This document shows positions 7,898 to 16,230 of a stretch of DNA of 43,452 nt, piece after piece. The DNA comes from Curvibacter sp. (lineage in GTDB: Bacteria; Pseudomonadota; Gammaproteobacteria; Burkholderiales; Burkholderiaceae_C). A program made the position numbers and the translations under genes. The stretch lies in assembly GCA_020248905.1 (NCBI GenBank), contig JADCGR010000020.1:1-43452 (forward strand), written 5' to 3'. Numbering within the stretch: position 1 is the stretch's first letter; each line of letters begins with the position of its first letter. The notes under the pieces are model-generated. The model searched no databases. It was given only the letters and a program-made list of their open reading frames with translations, and was not told where the DNA came from.

Positions 7898-9202
7898 ATG
7901 AAGAACAAGAAATCGTGGCGACTGCTGCCGGGCATCGTGCTGCTGGCGCTTGCCGTCAGCGCCTCGGCCCAAACGGGCCATATACCTGCGCCCAACGCGG
8001 TTGAAACCGTCGATCCCGCGCGGGACGGTCTGATCTACACCGTGCCCACGCTGATTGAGCTCATCCTGCAAAGCAACCCAGGCCTGCTCGGCGCGCGCCG
8101 TGCCCGCGAACAGGCGGCTGCCGGTGTGACCATCGCCGGAGCCCTGCTGAACCCGCGCATCGAGTACAGCCAGGGCCGCAACGATGCGCGCGTGGTCTCT
8201 GCTGTGCCCGGTGACGTGCAGAACTGGACGGTCTCGCAGTTCATCGAGAACCCCTCGCTGCGCGGCGCGCGTATCGACGCGGCGCGCGCGGCCGAAGCGG
8301 GCAGCGAGCACAACGTCGCACTGGTGCGCGCCCAGCTCGTTTCCCAGGTGCAGCTGCGTGCTTATGAATACTTCCTGAGGGTCGAGGAATCGCGGGCGCT
8401 GACCGCTGACGTGACCCTGCTGGAGCAGGTACGGGAGCGTGTGCGCGTGCGGGTCGAAAGCGGTGAGGCAGCGCGCTACGAAATCATCAAGGCCGATGCC
8501 GAGGTCATCAACGCTCGCCAGCGCCAGCGCAACGCCAGCTTGCTGGCCGAGCAGGCCCTACTGGCGCTCAATCGGTTGGCCGCCGGGCAGTTGCCGGCGA
8601 CGTGGTCCCTTCGCGGGCAGCTCGATGGCGAAGTGTCTTTTGGCGAACTTCCTGAGATGCAGGAGCTTGCACGTCTGAAGAATCCCGAGCTCAAGGTCCT
8701 GGAAAGCGAACTCGAGAGGGCGCGTCGTCAGCTCGATAGCGCGCGCTCCAGCCGCTGGCCCGGTCTGGACCTGCGCTATTCGCAAATGGCGGCGCCCGAC
8801 GTGCGCCAGAACATGATCGGCGTGCAAGTGCAAGTTCCGCTGTTCGACCAGAAGCGCGGGCGGATCGAAGAGGCCAGTAAGGAGGCCGAACGCGCCCGCA
8901 TCCGGCTGGAAGGGCGTCAGGCCGAGCTGGAGCAGCAGATCCTGCAGGCCTGGACCTCGCTGGAGATGGCGCGGCTGCGCGTCGAGGCCCTGGCCCAGGG
9001 CGTGATGCGCGAGGCCGAGGCCGCCCTGCGCGTGGCGCAGGCGGCCTACCGCTTCGGCGAGCGGGGCATTCTGGACGTGCTGGACGCTCAGCGCGTGCTG
9101 CAGTCGGTGCGCTCTGACCTGCTCGACGCCCGTTTCGCCGTGCAGGCTGCGCGCATCGAGCTCGAACTGCTGACCGGCCGCTACGCCGACGAACCAAGAT
9201 GA
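7898..9202 (+). CDS. czcC: CzcC-type outer membrane efflux channel
   Basis: The 434-residue protein belongs to the TolC/OEP superfamily and provides the outer-membrane exit duct of an RND pump. It starts at an ATG at 7898 after CGAGGAAAT. Residues 1-27 form a signal peptide ending SASAQ. The repeated helical, Ala/Arg/Glu-rich halves are visible, with the LLNPRIEYS, YRFGERGILDVLDAQR and ELLTGRY motifs expected for CzcC-like proteins. It is followed after 15 bases by the adaptor gene. The exact metal cannot be deduced. Confidence 0.88.
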   Translation: MKNKKSWRLLPGIVLLALAVSASAQTGHIPAPNAVETVDPARDGLIYTVPTLIELILQSNPGLLGARRAREQAAAGVTIAGALLNPRIEYSQGRNDARVVSAVPGDVQNWTVSQFIENPSLRGARIDAARAAEAGSEHNVALVRAQLVSQVQLRAYEYFLRVEESRALTADVTLLEQVRERVRVRVESGEAARYEIIKADAEVINARQRQRNASLLAEQALLALNRLAAGQLPATWSLRGQLDGEVSFGELPEMQELARLKNPELKVLESELERARRQLDSARSSRWPGLDLRYSQMAAPDVRQNMIGVQVQVPLFDQKRGRIEEASKEAERARIRLEGRQAELEQQILQAWTSLEMARLRVEALAQGVMREAEAALRVAQAAYRFGERGILDVLDAQRVLQSVRSDLLDARFAVQAARIELELLTGRYADEPR

Positions 9203-9217
9203 ATTGAAGGATCACCC

Positions 9218-10414
9218 ATGAACGCCATCCCTACCCTGCGTCCGTCGCTGCGCGTGGCCACCCTGGTCAGCCTCGCACTGGCCCTCAGCGCCTGCGGCGA
9301 CGCCACAAACGACAAGGCGGCCGCTCCCGCGCGTCCCGTCGATCCCACGCTCGTGCAGATCGCACCCGAGCAGGCTGCCAACTACAAGACCCAGGCCGTC
9401 GAGCTGGCCGATGTGGCCCTGATCCAGGAGCATCCGGGCCGTATCGAGGCCAACGAGCGCCTGCTCACCCGCATCGGTGCCACCGTCACAGGTCGCGTCA
9501 CCCAGGTGCTGGCCGAGCTCGGTGATGGCGTGCGCCCGGGCCAGGTACTTGCCCAGGTCAGTAGCCCGGAGCTCACGACCGCCCAGCTGTCCTATCTCCG
9601 CGCCCAGTCCAACCAGGCCCTTGCCCAGCGGGCCGTGGAGCGGGCGCGTCAGTTGATCCAGGCCGACGTCATCGGCTCGGCCGAGCTGCAGCGCCGTGAG
9701 TCCGAGCTTTCGATTGCCCAGGCCGAGGTGCGCGCCGCGCTGGACCAACTGCGCCTGCTCGGTCTGCCGACAGAGGCCATCGAGCGCCTGCGCAGCAGTG
9801 GCAGCATTCATTCCGAGGCCGGTGTCGTCGCGCGCCTCGGTGGCGTGGTCATCGACCGCAAGGTCAGCCAGGGCCAGGTGGTGCAGCCAGGCGACGAACT
9901 CTTCACGGTCGCGGACCTGAGCCGCGTCTGGGTCGTGGGCGCCCTGCCCGAACAGGCGGCCCGCTCGGTCAAACGCGGCCAGACAGTCGAGATCGAGGTT
10001 CCGGCCATCGACCGCAAGCTCAACGGCCGCGTGGTCTTCGTCAGCGACACCATCCAGCCCGAGACCCGTACCGTGGCCATCCGCACCGAGCTCGACAACA
10101 GCAAGCGCGAGCTCAAGCCGCAGATGCTTGCCAATCTGCGTATCGCGGCGGCGCCCAAGAGCATGCCCGTGGTGCCGGGTACGGCTGTGGTGCGCGAAGA
10201 CGATCGCGACCATGTCTTCGTGCAGGTCGAGCCTAATGTGTTCCGGCTCGTGCCGGTGGAGCTTGCACCGCTCGTGAACCAGAAGCGCCCCGTGCTCAAG
10301 GGCCTGAAGGTCGGTGACGTGATCGTCAGCGAAGGCGGCTTTCATCTCAACAATGAGCGTGCCCAGCGCCTGCTGACCGGCGCGCCTGATGCCAACGCCG
10401 GAGCCAAGAAATGA
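9218..10414 (+). CDS. czcB: CzcB-type periplasmic adaptor (membrane fusion) protein
   Basis: This 398-residue adaptor bridges the RND pump and the outer-membrane channel. The N-terminus ends in a lipobox-like LALSACGD, so it is likely a lipoprotein. The barrel-sandwich halves are visible (GATVTGRVTQVLAELGDGVRPGQVLAQV and ARLGGVVIDRKVSQGQVVQPG, given here in part), with the long helical hairpin between. The C-terminal part with VVPGTAVVREDDRDHVFV is typical of CzcB-like proteins. No His-rich N-terminal metal-binding segment is seen, unlike classical CzcB. It overlaps the pump gene by four bases (ATGA). Confidence 0.88.
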   Translation: MNAIPTLRPSLRVATLVSLALALSACGDATNDKAAAPARPVDPTLVQIAPEQAANYKTQAVELADVALIQEHPGRIEANERLLTRIGATVTGRVTQVLAELGDGVRPGQVLAQVSSPELTTAQLSYLRAQSNQALAQRAVERARQLIQADVIGSAELQRRESELSIAQAEVRAALDQLRLLGLPTEAIERLRSSGSIHSEAGVVARLGGVVIDRKVSQGQVVQPGDELFTVADLSRVWVVGALPEQAARSVKRGQTVEIEVPAIDRKLNGRVVFVSDTIQPETRTVAIRTELDNSKRELKPQMLANLRIAAAPKSMPVVPGTAVVREDDRDHVFVQVEPNVFRLVPVELAPLVNQKRPVLKGLKVGDVIVSEGGFHLNNERAQRLLTGAPDANAGAKK

Positions 10415-13400
10415 TTGCTGCCCTGATACGCTGGTCACTGCAGGAGCGCATCCTGGTGGCGGTCATCAGCGTCGTGCTGCTGGTCGCCGGAGGGTTTGCG
10501 GTGAAGCGTCTTTCGGTGGACGCGTTCCCGGACGTCACCAACGTTCAGGTCCAGGTGGCCACGGAAGCCCCGGGTCGTCCGCCCACCGAGGTGGAGCGCT
10601 TCATCACCGTCCCCATCGAGATCGCCATGACCGGACTGCCCGGCCTTGTCGAGATGCGTTCGCTCAACCGCAACGGCCTGTCGCTGATCACGCTGGTGTT
10701 CACCGACAAGACCAATGTCTACTTTGCCCGCCAGCTGGTGCTGGAGCGGCTGGTGGAAGTCACGCAACGCATGCCTGCAGGTGTCACGCCCGTGCTCGGC
10801 CCAGTGTCGACCGGTCTGGGTGAGGTCTACCAGTACACGCTGGAGCGCGCCGGTGACCGCGACGCGAACGGCCGCCTCAAGCCCCTGAGCGAGGAAGAGC
10901 TGCGCAGCCGCCGCGAGGTGCAGGACTGGGTGGTGCGTCCGATGCTGCGCTCCATCCAAGGAGTGGCCGACATCAACAGCCAGGGCGGCTACGCGCGCCA
11001 GTACCAGGTCAAGGTCAATCCCGATCGCCTGCGTTATTACGGCCTGAGCGTGAAGGAGGTCTACGAGGCGGTGGCGCGCAACAACGCCAATTCGTCCGGC
11101 GGAGTACTGCCCGCGTTGGCCGAACAGTACCTGATCCGCGGCGTGGGCCTGATCGCCTCCCTTGATGATGTGCGCAACATCGCGCTCAAGCAGTTCCAGG
11201 GCACGCCGGTCTACGTGAAGGACGTAGCCAGCGTGGAGTTCGGCTCCGAGGTGCGCCAGGGCGCCATCATCAAGGACGGCGAGACCGAGGCCGTGGCCGG
11301 CATCGTGCAAATGATCCGCGGCGGCAACGCGCGTGAGGTGGTCACGCGCATCAAGGCCCGCGTAAAGGAGATCAACGACAAGCAGATGCTGCCCGAAGGC
11401 CTGCAGATCGTGCCTTTCTACGACCGCTCCGATCTGGTGAATACGGCCATGAAGACGGTGGCCAAAGTGCTGGCCGAGGGCATCATCCTCGTCGTCATCA
11501 TCCTCTTCGTCTTCCTGGGTGACGTGCGCTCCAGCATCATCGTGGTGGCCACGCTGGTCCTCACGCCTCTCTTGACCTTCCTGGTGATGAACCGCATCGG
11601 CCTGAGCGCCAACCTCATGTCCCTGGGCGGTCTGGCCATTGCCATCGGCCTCATGGTCGACGGCGCCGTGGTGGTGGTGGAAAACGCCTTTGCGCGTCTG
11701 GGCGATGCGGCCAATGCTGGCAAGTCCAAGGCGCGCGTGATCCTTGAGGCTGCCAGCGAGGTCGGCAAGCCCGTTCTTTATGGCGTGGGCATCATCATCC
11801 TCGTGTTCTTGCCCCTGCTGAGCCTGCAGGGCATGGAGGGCAAGATGTTCGCACCGCTGGCGCTCACCATCGCGATCGCGCTCACCATCTCTCTGGTGCT
11901 GAGCTTCACGCTCAGCCCTGTGCTGTGCAGCTACATCCTCAAGGGGGGCGCCGAGCACGACACCTGGTTGCTGCGCAAGATGAAGACGCCCTACCTGCGC
12001 ATGCTGCACTGGGCCCTCGCCCAGCCCAAGACGGTGCTGGCCGGTGCAGTGCTGGCCATGGCGGGCAGCTTTGCGCTGGTGCCTTTTCTCGGCACAGCGT
12101 TCATCCCGACCATGCAGGAAGGCTCGATCACGCCAGTGATCGTGCGCGTGCCCAAGATCTCGATTGATGAGTCGATCAAGCTCGAGAACCAGGCCATGAG
12201 GGCGATCAAGACCGTGCCTGAAGTGCTGACCGTGGTCTCGCGCCTGGGTCGTGGCGAGTCGGCCGCCGATCCCGGTCAGCCACACGAGTCCGATCCCATC
12301 GTGATGCTCAAGCCCCGCGACGAATGGCGCGACGGCTACACGCAGGAGGATATCGCCAACGAGATCCGCGAGAAGATCAAGTTCCTGCCGGGCGTGGAGA
12401 TTGCGATCAGCCAGCCGATTGCGGCGCGCGTGGACGAAATGGTTTCGGGCGTGCGCTCGCAGGTGGCCGTGAAGATCTTCGGTGACGACCTGGAACAGCT
12501 GCGCAAGCTGGGCGATGCCGTAGCCGGCGCGCTTATGGCCACCCAGGGCGCCACCGACCTGCGGGTGGAGCGCGTTAGCGGCCAGGAGTATCTGACGATC
12601 AAGATCGACCGCGCCGCCATCGCGCGCTACGGGATCAACGTGGAGGACGTCAACGCCCTCATCGAGATTGCCGTGCAGGGCCGCGTGGCGACCCAGGTGT
12701 TCGAGGGCGAGCGCCGTTTTGACACCGTGGTGCGTCTGCCGGCCCAATTCCGATCCAACGTGGAATCCATCGGCAACCTGGTGCTGCGCGCACCCACGGG
12801 GGCCATCGTGCCGCTGCGCGATGTCGCCGAGATCTCGCTGGCCGATGGCCCCGCCCAGATCAGCCGCGACGGCGGCAAGCGCCGGCTCGTCGTGGGCGTC
12901 AACGTGCAGGGTCGCGACCTCGGCGGCTTCGTGGCCGAAGCACAGTCGCGCATCGGCCGCAGTGTGCCCATGCCCTCGGGCTACTACCTTTCCTGGGGCG
13001 GCCAATTCGAGAACATGGAGCGCGCCATCGGCACGCTGGCCATCATCATCCCGATCACGATTGCGGCCATCTTCTTCCTGCTGTTCATGCTCTTCAGCTC
13101 GGTGCGCTACGCCGCGCTGGTTATCACGGTGCTGCCGCTGGCGGCTATTGGTGGCCTGGTCGGGCTCGCCATCAGCGGCGAGTACCTCAGCGTGCCGGCT
13201 GCGGTGGGTTTCATCAACCTGTGGGGCATTGCCGTGCTCAACGGCGTGGTGCTGGTGAGCTTCATCCGTCAGCAGCGGGAGTCGGGGCTGTCCACCGACG
13301 AGGCCATCATCGAAGGCTGTACGCACCGCTTCCGGCCTGTCATGATGACGGCCATGGTCGCGCTGCTGGCCCTGATTCCCATGCTGTTTTCCACGGGCCC

Positions 13401-13527
13401 GGGGTCGGAGGTGACGCGCCCATTGGCGGTGGTGGTGATCGGCGGGCTGTTCTCGTCCACCAGCCTGACCCTGCTGCTCGTGCCCGTGCTTTACCGGTGG
13501 TTCGAGGAAAAAGAAGTTGAAGCCTGA
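10411..13527 (+). CDS. czcA: CzcA-family heavy-metal RND efflux pump
   Basis: This inner-membrane proton-driven pump of 1038 residues matches the usual length of HME-RND proteins. It starts IRWSLQERILVAVISVVLLV, as CzcA-like proteins do, and has DAFPDVTNVQVQV, about twelve membrane helices in two clusters, and the TM4 proton-relay segment GLAIAIGLMVDGAVVVVEN, which keeps the Asp and Glu needed for proton transfer. That motif differs from the DFG type of well-studied Zn/Co/Cd pumps, so the substrate should be left open (divalent or monovalent metal). It ends 23 bases before a PII-like gene that belongs to the same transcription unit. Confidence 0.92.
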   Translation: MIAALIRWSLQERILVAVISVVLLVAGGFAVKRLSVDAFPDVTNVQVQVATEAPGRPPTEVERFITVPIEIAMTGLPGLVEMRSLNRNGLSLITLVFTDKTNVYFARQLVLERLVEVTQRMPAGVTPVLGPVSTGLGEVYQYTLERAGDRDANGRLKPLSEEELRSRREVQDWVVRPMLRSIQGVADINSQGGYARQYQVKVNPDRLRYYGLSVKEVYEAVARNNANSSGGVLPALAEQYLIRGVGLIASLDDVRNIALKQFQGTPVYVKDVASVEFGSEVRQGAIIKDGETEAVAGIVQMIRGGNAREVVTRIKARVKEINDKQMLPEGLQIVPFYDRSDLVNTAMKTVAKVLAEGIILVVIILFVFLGDVRSSIIVVATLVLTPLLTFLVMNRIGLSANLMSLGGLAIAIGLMVDGAVVVVENAFARLGDAANAGKSKARVILEAASEVGKPVLYGVGIIILVFLPLLSLQGMEGKMFAPLALTIAIALTISLVLSFTLSPVLCSYILKGGAEHDTWLLRKMKTPYLRMLHWALAQPKTVLAGAVLAMAGSFALVPFLGTAFIPTMQEGSITPVIVRVPKISIDESIKLENQAMRAIKTVPEVLTVVSRLGRGESAADPGQPHESDPIVMLKPRDEWRDGYTQEDIANEIREKIKFLPGVEIAISQPIAARVDEMVSGVRSQVAVKIFGDDLEQLRKLGDAVAGALMATQGATDLRVERVSGQEYLTIKIDRAAIARYGINVEDVNALIEIAVQGRVATQVFEGERRFDTVVRLPAQFRSNVESIGNLVLRAPTGAIVPLRDVAEISLADGPAQISRDGGKRRLVVGVNVQGRDLGGFVAEAQSRIGRSVPMPSGYYLSWGGQFENMERAIGTLAIIIPITIAAIFFLLFMLFSSVRYAALVITVLPLAAIGGLVGLAISGEYLSVPAAVGFINLWGIAVLNGVVLVSFIRQQRESGLSTDEAIIEGCTHRFRPVMMTAMVALLALIPMLFSTGPGSEVTRPLAVVVIGGLFSSTSLTLLLVPVLYRWFEEKEVEA

Positions 13528-13550
13528 CTGCGCCTAGGAGTACCAGCGAC

Positions 13551-13886
13551 ATGAAAGAAATCAGAGCCATCGTGCGGCCCAACCGGCTGCCCATGCTGCG
13601 CGAGGCCTTGCGCGCGATTCCCAACTTCCCGGGCTTGACGCTGCTCAAGGCAGAAGGCTTCACCGCGCCGGCCGCCATCGGCAAGCGCACCGTCAAGGAA
13701 GAGCTGACCGACTACACGCCCAAGATCATGGTCTCGGTGCTGGCAGATGATGAGATGGTCGAAGAGATCCGCAACATCATCATCAAGACCTGCACCACGG
13801 GCCAGTATGGTGACGGCTTGGTCTGGACGGTACCCATCGACACCATGTTCCGCATCCGCAATGGATCGGACATGCTGGTGCAGTAG
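13551..13886 (+). CDS. PII-like protein linked to metal efflux
   Basis: This 111-residue protein has the PII ferredoxin-like fold: it begins MKEIRAIVRPNRLPMLREAL and ends with TTGQYGDGLVWTVPIDTMFRIRNG, matching the C-terminal PII signature (TGxxGDGxxxxxPV...RIRTG). The central T-loop is short and lacks the uridylylated tyrosine context of GlnB/GlnK. A group of PII paralogues is known to sit beside heavy-metal RND genes (described as PII-NG), and this gene fits that group. It probably senses a small ligand or metal and modulates the pump or its regulation; the mechanism is unknown. AGGAG lies upstream of the ATG at 13551. Confidence 0.8.
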   Translation: MKEIRAIVRPNRLPMLREALRAIPNFPGLTLLKAEGFTAPAAIGKRTVKEELTDYTPKIMVSVLADDEMVEEIRNIIIKTCTTGQYGDGLVWTVPIDTMFRIRNGSDMLVQ

Positions 13887-13945
13887 CGGCTCAAACCGGC
13901 GCGCGGCCACCCAGCTGTTCGCTCAGGCGGCTGACCCCGGGCCTC

Positions 13946-14815
13946 TCACTTCATGCCATTGCGCCGCGCCAGCTCCATCCACAGCCCGGCCTGGTCCAGG
14001 CCCTGCAGGCCGTGGTCCACCGCCGAGGCGTAGAGCTGCTCCAGCAGGCCGGTGATGGGCGTGGTGCAGTCCAGGCCCGCCGCGGTGTCCAGCGCGTTGC
14101 GCATGTCCTTGAGCTGCACGGCCAGCGTGGCGCGCGCCTTGAAGTCGCGCTCCACAATGCGCTGGCCATGCACCTGGAGGATGCGGCTGTCCGCAAAGCC
14201 GCCGCTGATCGCTTCCTTCACCTTGGCCGGGTCGGCACCACCTTTTTCGCACAGCAGCAGGGCCTCGGCCACGGCACCGATGGTGATGCCCACGATCATC
14301 TGGTTGGCCAGCTTGGCCAGCTGGCCACTGCCGCTTGCGCCTACCAGGGTGGCGCGGCCCAGCGGCGCAAAGACCGCCCTGGCGCGCTCAAAGGTGGTGG
14401 CCTTGCCGCCCACCATGATGGCCAGCGTTCCGGCCTCAGCACCCAGCGTCCCGCCCGATACCGGCGCGTCCAGGTGCATGATGCCCATGCTGCCCAGACG
14501 CTCGGCATGGGCGCGCGCCTCGGCCGGCTTGATGGACGACATGTCGATCAGCACGGTGCCTGGCTTCATGGCCCCGGCCACGCCCATCTCAAACAGCACC
14601 TGCTCCACCACGCCGCCGTGCTCCAGCATGGTGATCACGCACTCTGCGCCCTGCACGGCACCCGTGGCGGTGTCGTGCACGCTCGCGCCATGGGCGGCCA
14701 GTCCCTCGGCCTTGGCGCGGGTGCGATTCCACACGCGGACGCTGTGACCGGCCTCGCAAAGGCGGCGGGCCATGGGATAGCCCATGAGGCCGGTCCCCAG
14801 CAGGGTGATATTCAT
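13946..14815 (-). CDS. NAD(P)-dependent beta-hydroxyacid dehydrogenase
   Basis: The 289-residue protein is of the 3-hydroxyisobutyrate/tartronate-semialdehyde dehydrogenase family. It has the Rossmann motif LGTGLMGYPMARRL at the N-terminus with NRTRAKAEGL (Arg after the second strand suggests NADP preference), the substrate loop DAPVSGGTLGAEAGTLAIMVGG near residue 120, and the catalytic lysine in SGQLAKLANQM. These enzymes reduce or oxidise small 3-hydroxyacids in the cytoplasm. The exact substrate is not readable. It is convergent with the efflux operon and divergent from the neighbouring hydrolase gene, with 87 bases between the starts. Confidence 0.88.
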   Translation of the reverse strand: MNITLLGTGLMGYPMARRLCEAGHSVRVWNRTRAKAEGLAAHGASVHDTATGAVQGAECVITMLEHGGVVEQVLFEMGVAGAMKPGTVLIDMSSIKPAEARAHAERLGSMGIMHLDAPVSGGTLGAEAGTLAIMVGGKATTFERARAVFAPLGRATLVGASGSGQLAKLANQMIVGITIGAVAEALLLCEKGGADPAKVKEAISGGFADSRILQVHGQRIVERDFKARATLAVQLKDMRNALDTAAGLDCTTPITGLLEQLYASAVDHGLQGLDQAGLWMELARRNGMK

Positions 14816-14902
14816 GGGGTGATCTCCGTTGCCTTGCGGGATATGACAAGATAGCCGGCTGCCACAAGGATAGGCAGATTGTCATTCATCCGGAGACCGC
14901 CC

Positions 14903-15760
14903 ATGAAAAAACACGACCCGGCCTGGCTGGACCGCATGTACAACAACCGGGCACTGGTGCCCGCGCATGCGACGCATTTCGCGCGCTGGGCCGAGGCTTC
15001 GCAGGACGCACGCGAGGCCCACCCCTGCGAGGTGGACGTTCCCTATGGCGAAGGCCCCCAGGAAACCCTCGACGTTTTCCCCGCCAGCCGCCCGGACTCC
15101 CCGGTGGTGGTTTTCATCCATGGTGGCTACTGGCGCTCGCTGGACAAGTCCGACCACTCCTTCATCGCGCCGGCCTTCAAGAACCCGGGGGCTTGTGTCT
15201 TCATTCCCAATTACGCGCTGTGCCCCGCGGTGACCATCCCGCAGATCACGCTGCAGATGGTGCAGGCGCTGGCCTGGATCCACCGCCATGCGCGGCGCTA
15301 CGGGGGCGACCCTGCGCGCATCTGTGTGGTGGGGCATTCGGCCGGGGGCCATCTGGCGGCCATGCTGCTCAACTGCTGCTGGGGCGAGGTCGGCGCCGAT
15401 CTGCCGCCTGATCTCGTCAAGAGTGCCCTGTCGATCTCGGGCCTGTACGACCTGGAGCCCATCCGGCACGTGCCCTTTCTCAAGGACAGCCTGCGCCTCA
15501 CCCCGGAGGATGTGGCCCTGGCCAGCCCGGCCCTGCTGCCTGCGCCGAGGCAGGGCGTGCTCTACACCGTGGCCGGCGGCGAGGAAAGCGCGGAGTTCAT
15601 CCGTCACAACAAGCTTATCCGCCAGGCCTGGGGCAAGCAGGTCGTCCCGGTGTGCGAAACCATCCCGGGCCGCAATCACTTCAGCGTGCTCGAGGACCTC
15701 ACCGCGCCCTGGGAGCATCTGCATCAGCTGGCGATCCGGCTGGCTTTTGGCAAACCCTGA
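14903..15760 (+). CDS. Alpha/beta hydrolase, kynurenine-formamidase-like
   Basis: The 285-residue cytoplasmic hydrolase has the oxyanion motif HGGYWRSLDKS typical of eukaryote-type kynurenine formamidases and related esterases, the nucleophile elbow GHSAGGHLA, and a C-terminal histidine in GRNHFSVLEDL. The start ATG at 14903 follows GGAGACC; an in-frame TTG 24 bases upstream is less likely. It may hydrolyse N-formylkynurenine or a similar amide or ester, but there are no tryptophan catabolism genes alongside to support this. Divergently arranged with the dehydrogenase gene. Confidence 0.82.
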   Translation: MKKHDPAWLDRMYNNRALVPAHATHFARWAEASQDAREAHPCEVDVPYGEGPQETLDVFPASRPDSPVVVFIHGGYWRSLDKSDHSFIAPAFKNPGACVFIPNYALCPAVTIPQITLQMVQALAWIHRHARRYGGDPARICVVGHSAGGHLAAMLLNCCWGEVGADLPPDLVKSALSISGLYDLEPIRHVPFLKDSLRLTPEDVALASPALLPAPRQGVLYTVAGGEESAEFIRHNKLIRQAWGKQVVPVCETIPGRNHFSVLEDLTAPWEHLHQLAIRLAFGKP

Positions 15761-15979
15761 CGCGCCGGCGACAGCCTAGGCACGACCAAGACCGCGCTGG
15801 CCTGCGGTGGCCACGCGCCGCTGCGTACGCTGCGGCGGGCGCGCAACATCGCGTCTCTTTTTCTCCTGCTTTCGTGGTTTGTGCGCAGAGCGCAACCTAC
15901 ACTCGACACACGTAGGGAAGGGCGCGCGCACGCCGCATAGCCCTTGCAGGCACAAGACCAAGAGCGAGAAAACATACCC
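15761..15979. other. Intergenic, no gene seen
   Basis: No coding region is supported. The first half contains GC-rich inverted segments (around 15785-15845) and the second half is less GC-rich, with possible promoter sequence for the small gene at 15980. No box is convincing. Confidence 0.3.
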
Positions 15980-16204
15980 ATGCGACCCGAAGAGTACCTT
16001 CTGGCCAGCCACGCCATCCATATCGAGATGGGCCGCCTCAGCGAGCGGCTGCTGGAGCTGGCGCGCTTTCGCTGCGCCGAGCCGTCCAACCAGGCCTTCC
16101 TGAACCTTATGAACCGGCAAGCCGAGCTGCTCGAAGAGCTCAGCGACCTGCACGACCGCGCCGCAACCAGCTTCCGTAACTCCTCCCGCATGCCGCTGGG
16201 CTGA
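15980..16204 (+). CDS. Small helical protein, unknown
   Basis: The 74-residue protein is almost entirely helical with heptad-like Leu and Glu spacing (GRLSERLLELARFRC and RQAELLEELSDLHDRA), suggesting a coiled-coil pair. It has no membrane segment and no known motif. The ATG at 15980 is chosen over upstream in-frame codons because the sequence from MRPEEYLLASHAI onward looks coding. It lies 26 bases upstream of the helicase gene and may be co-transcribed with it. Function unknown. Confidence 0.55.
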   Translation: MRPEEYLLASHAIHIEMGRLSERLLELARFRCAEPSNQAFLNLMNRQAELLEELSDLHDRAATSFRNSSRMPLG

Positions 16205-16230
16205 TCCGGGCCACTTTCTACAATGGCGGC

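Noticed and set aside
10435-13326. 963-codon open frame on the minus strand opposite the RND pump gene
   Set aside because: It is an exact antisense shadow of czcA. Its translation is His/Asp/Gln/Gly-rich without domains, as expected for the complement of GC-rich codons.
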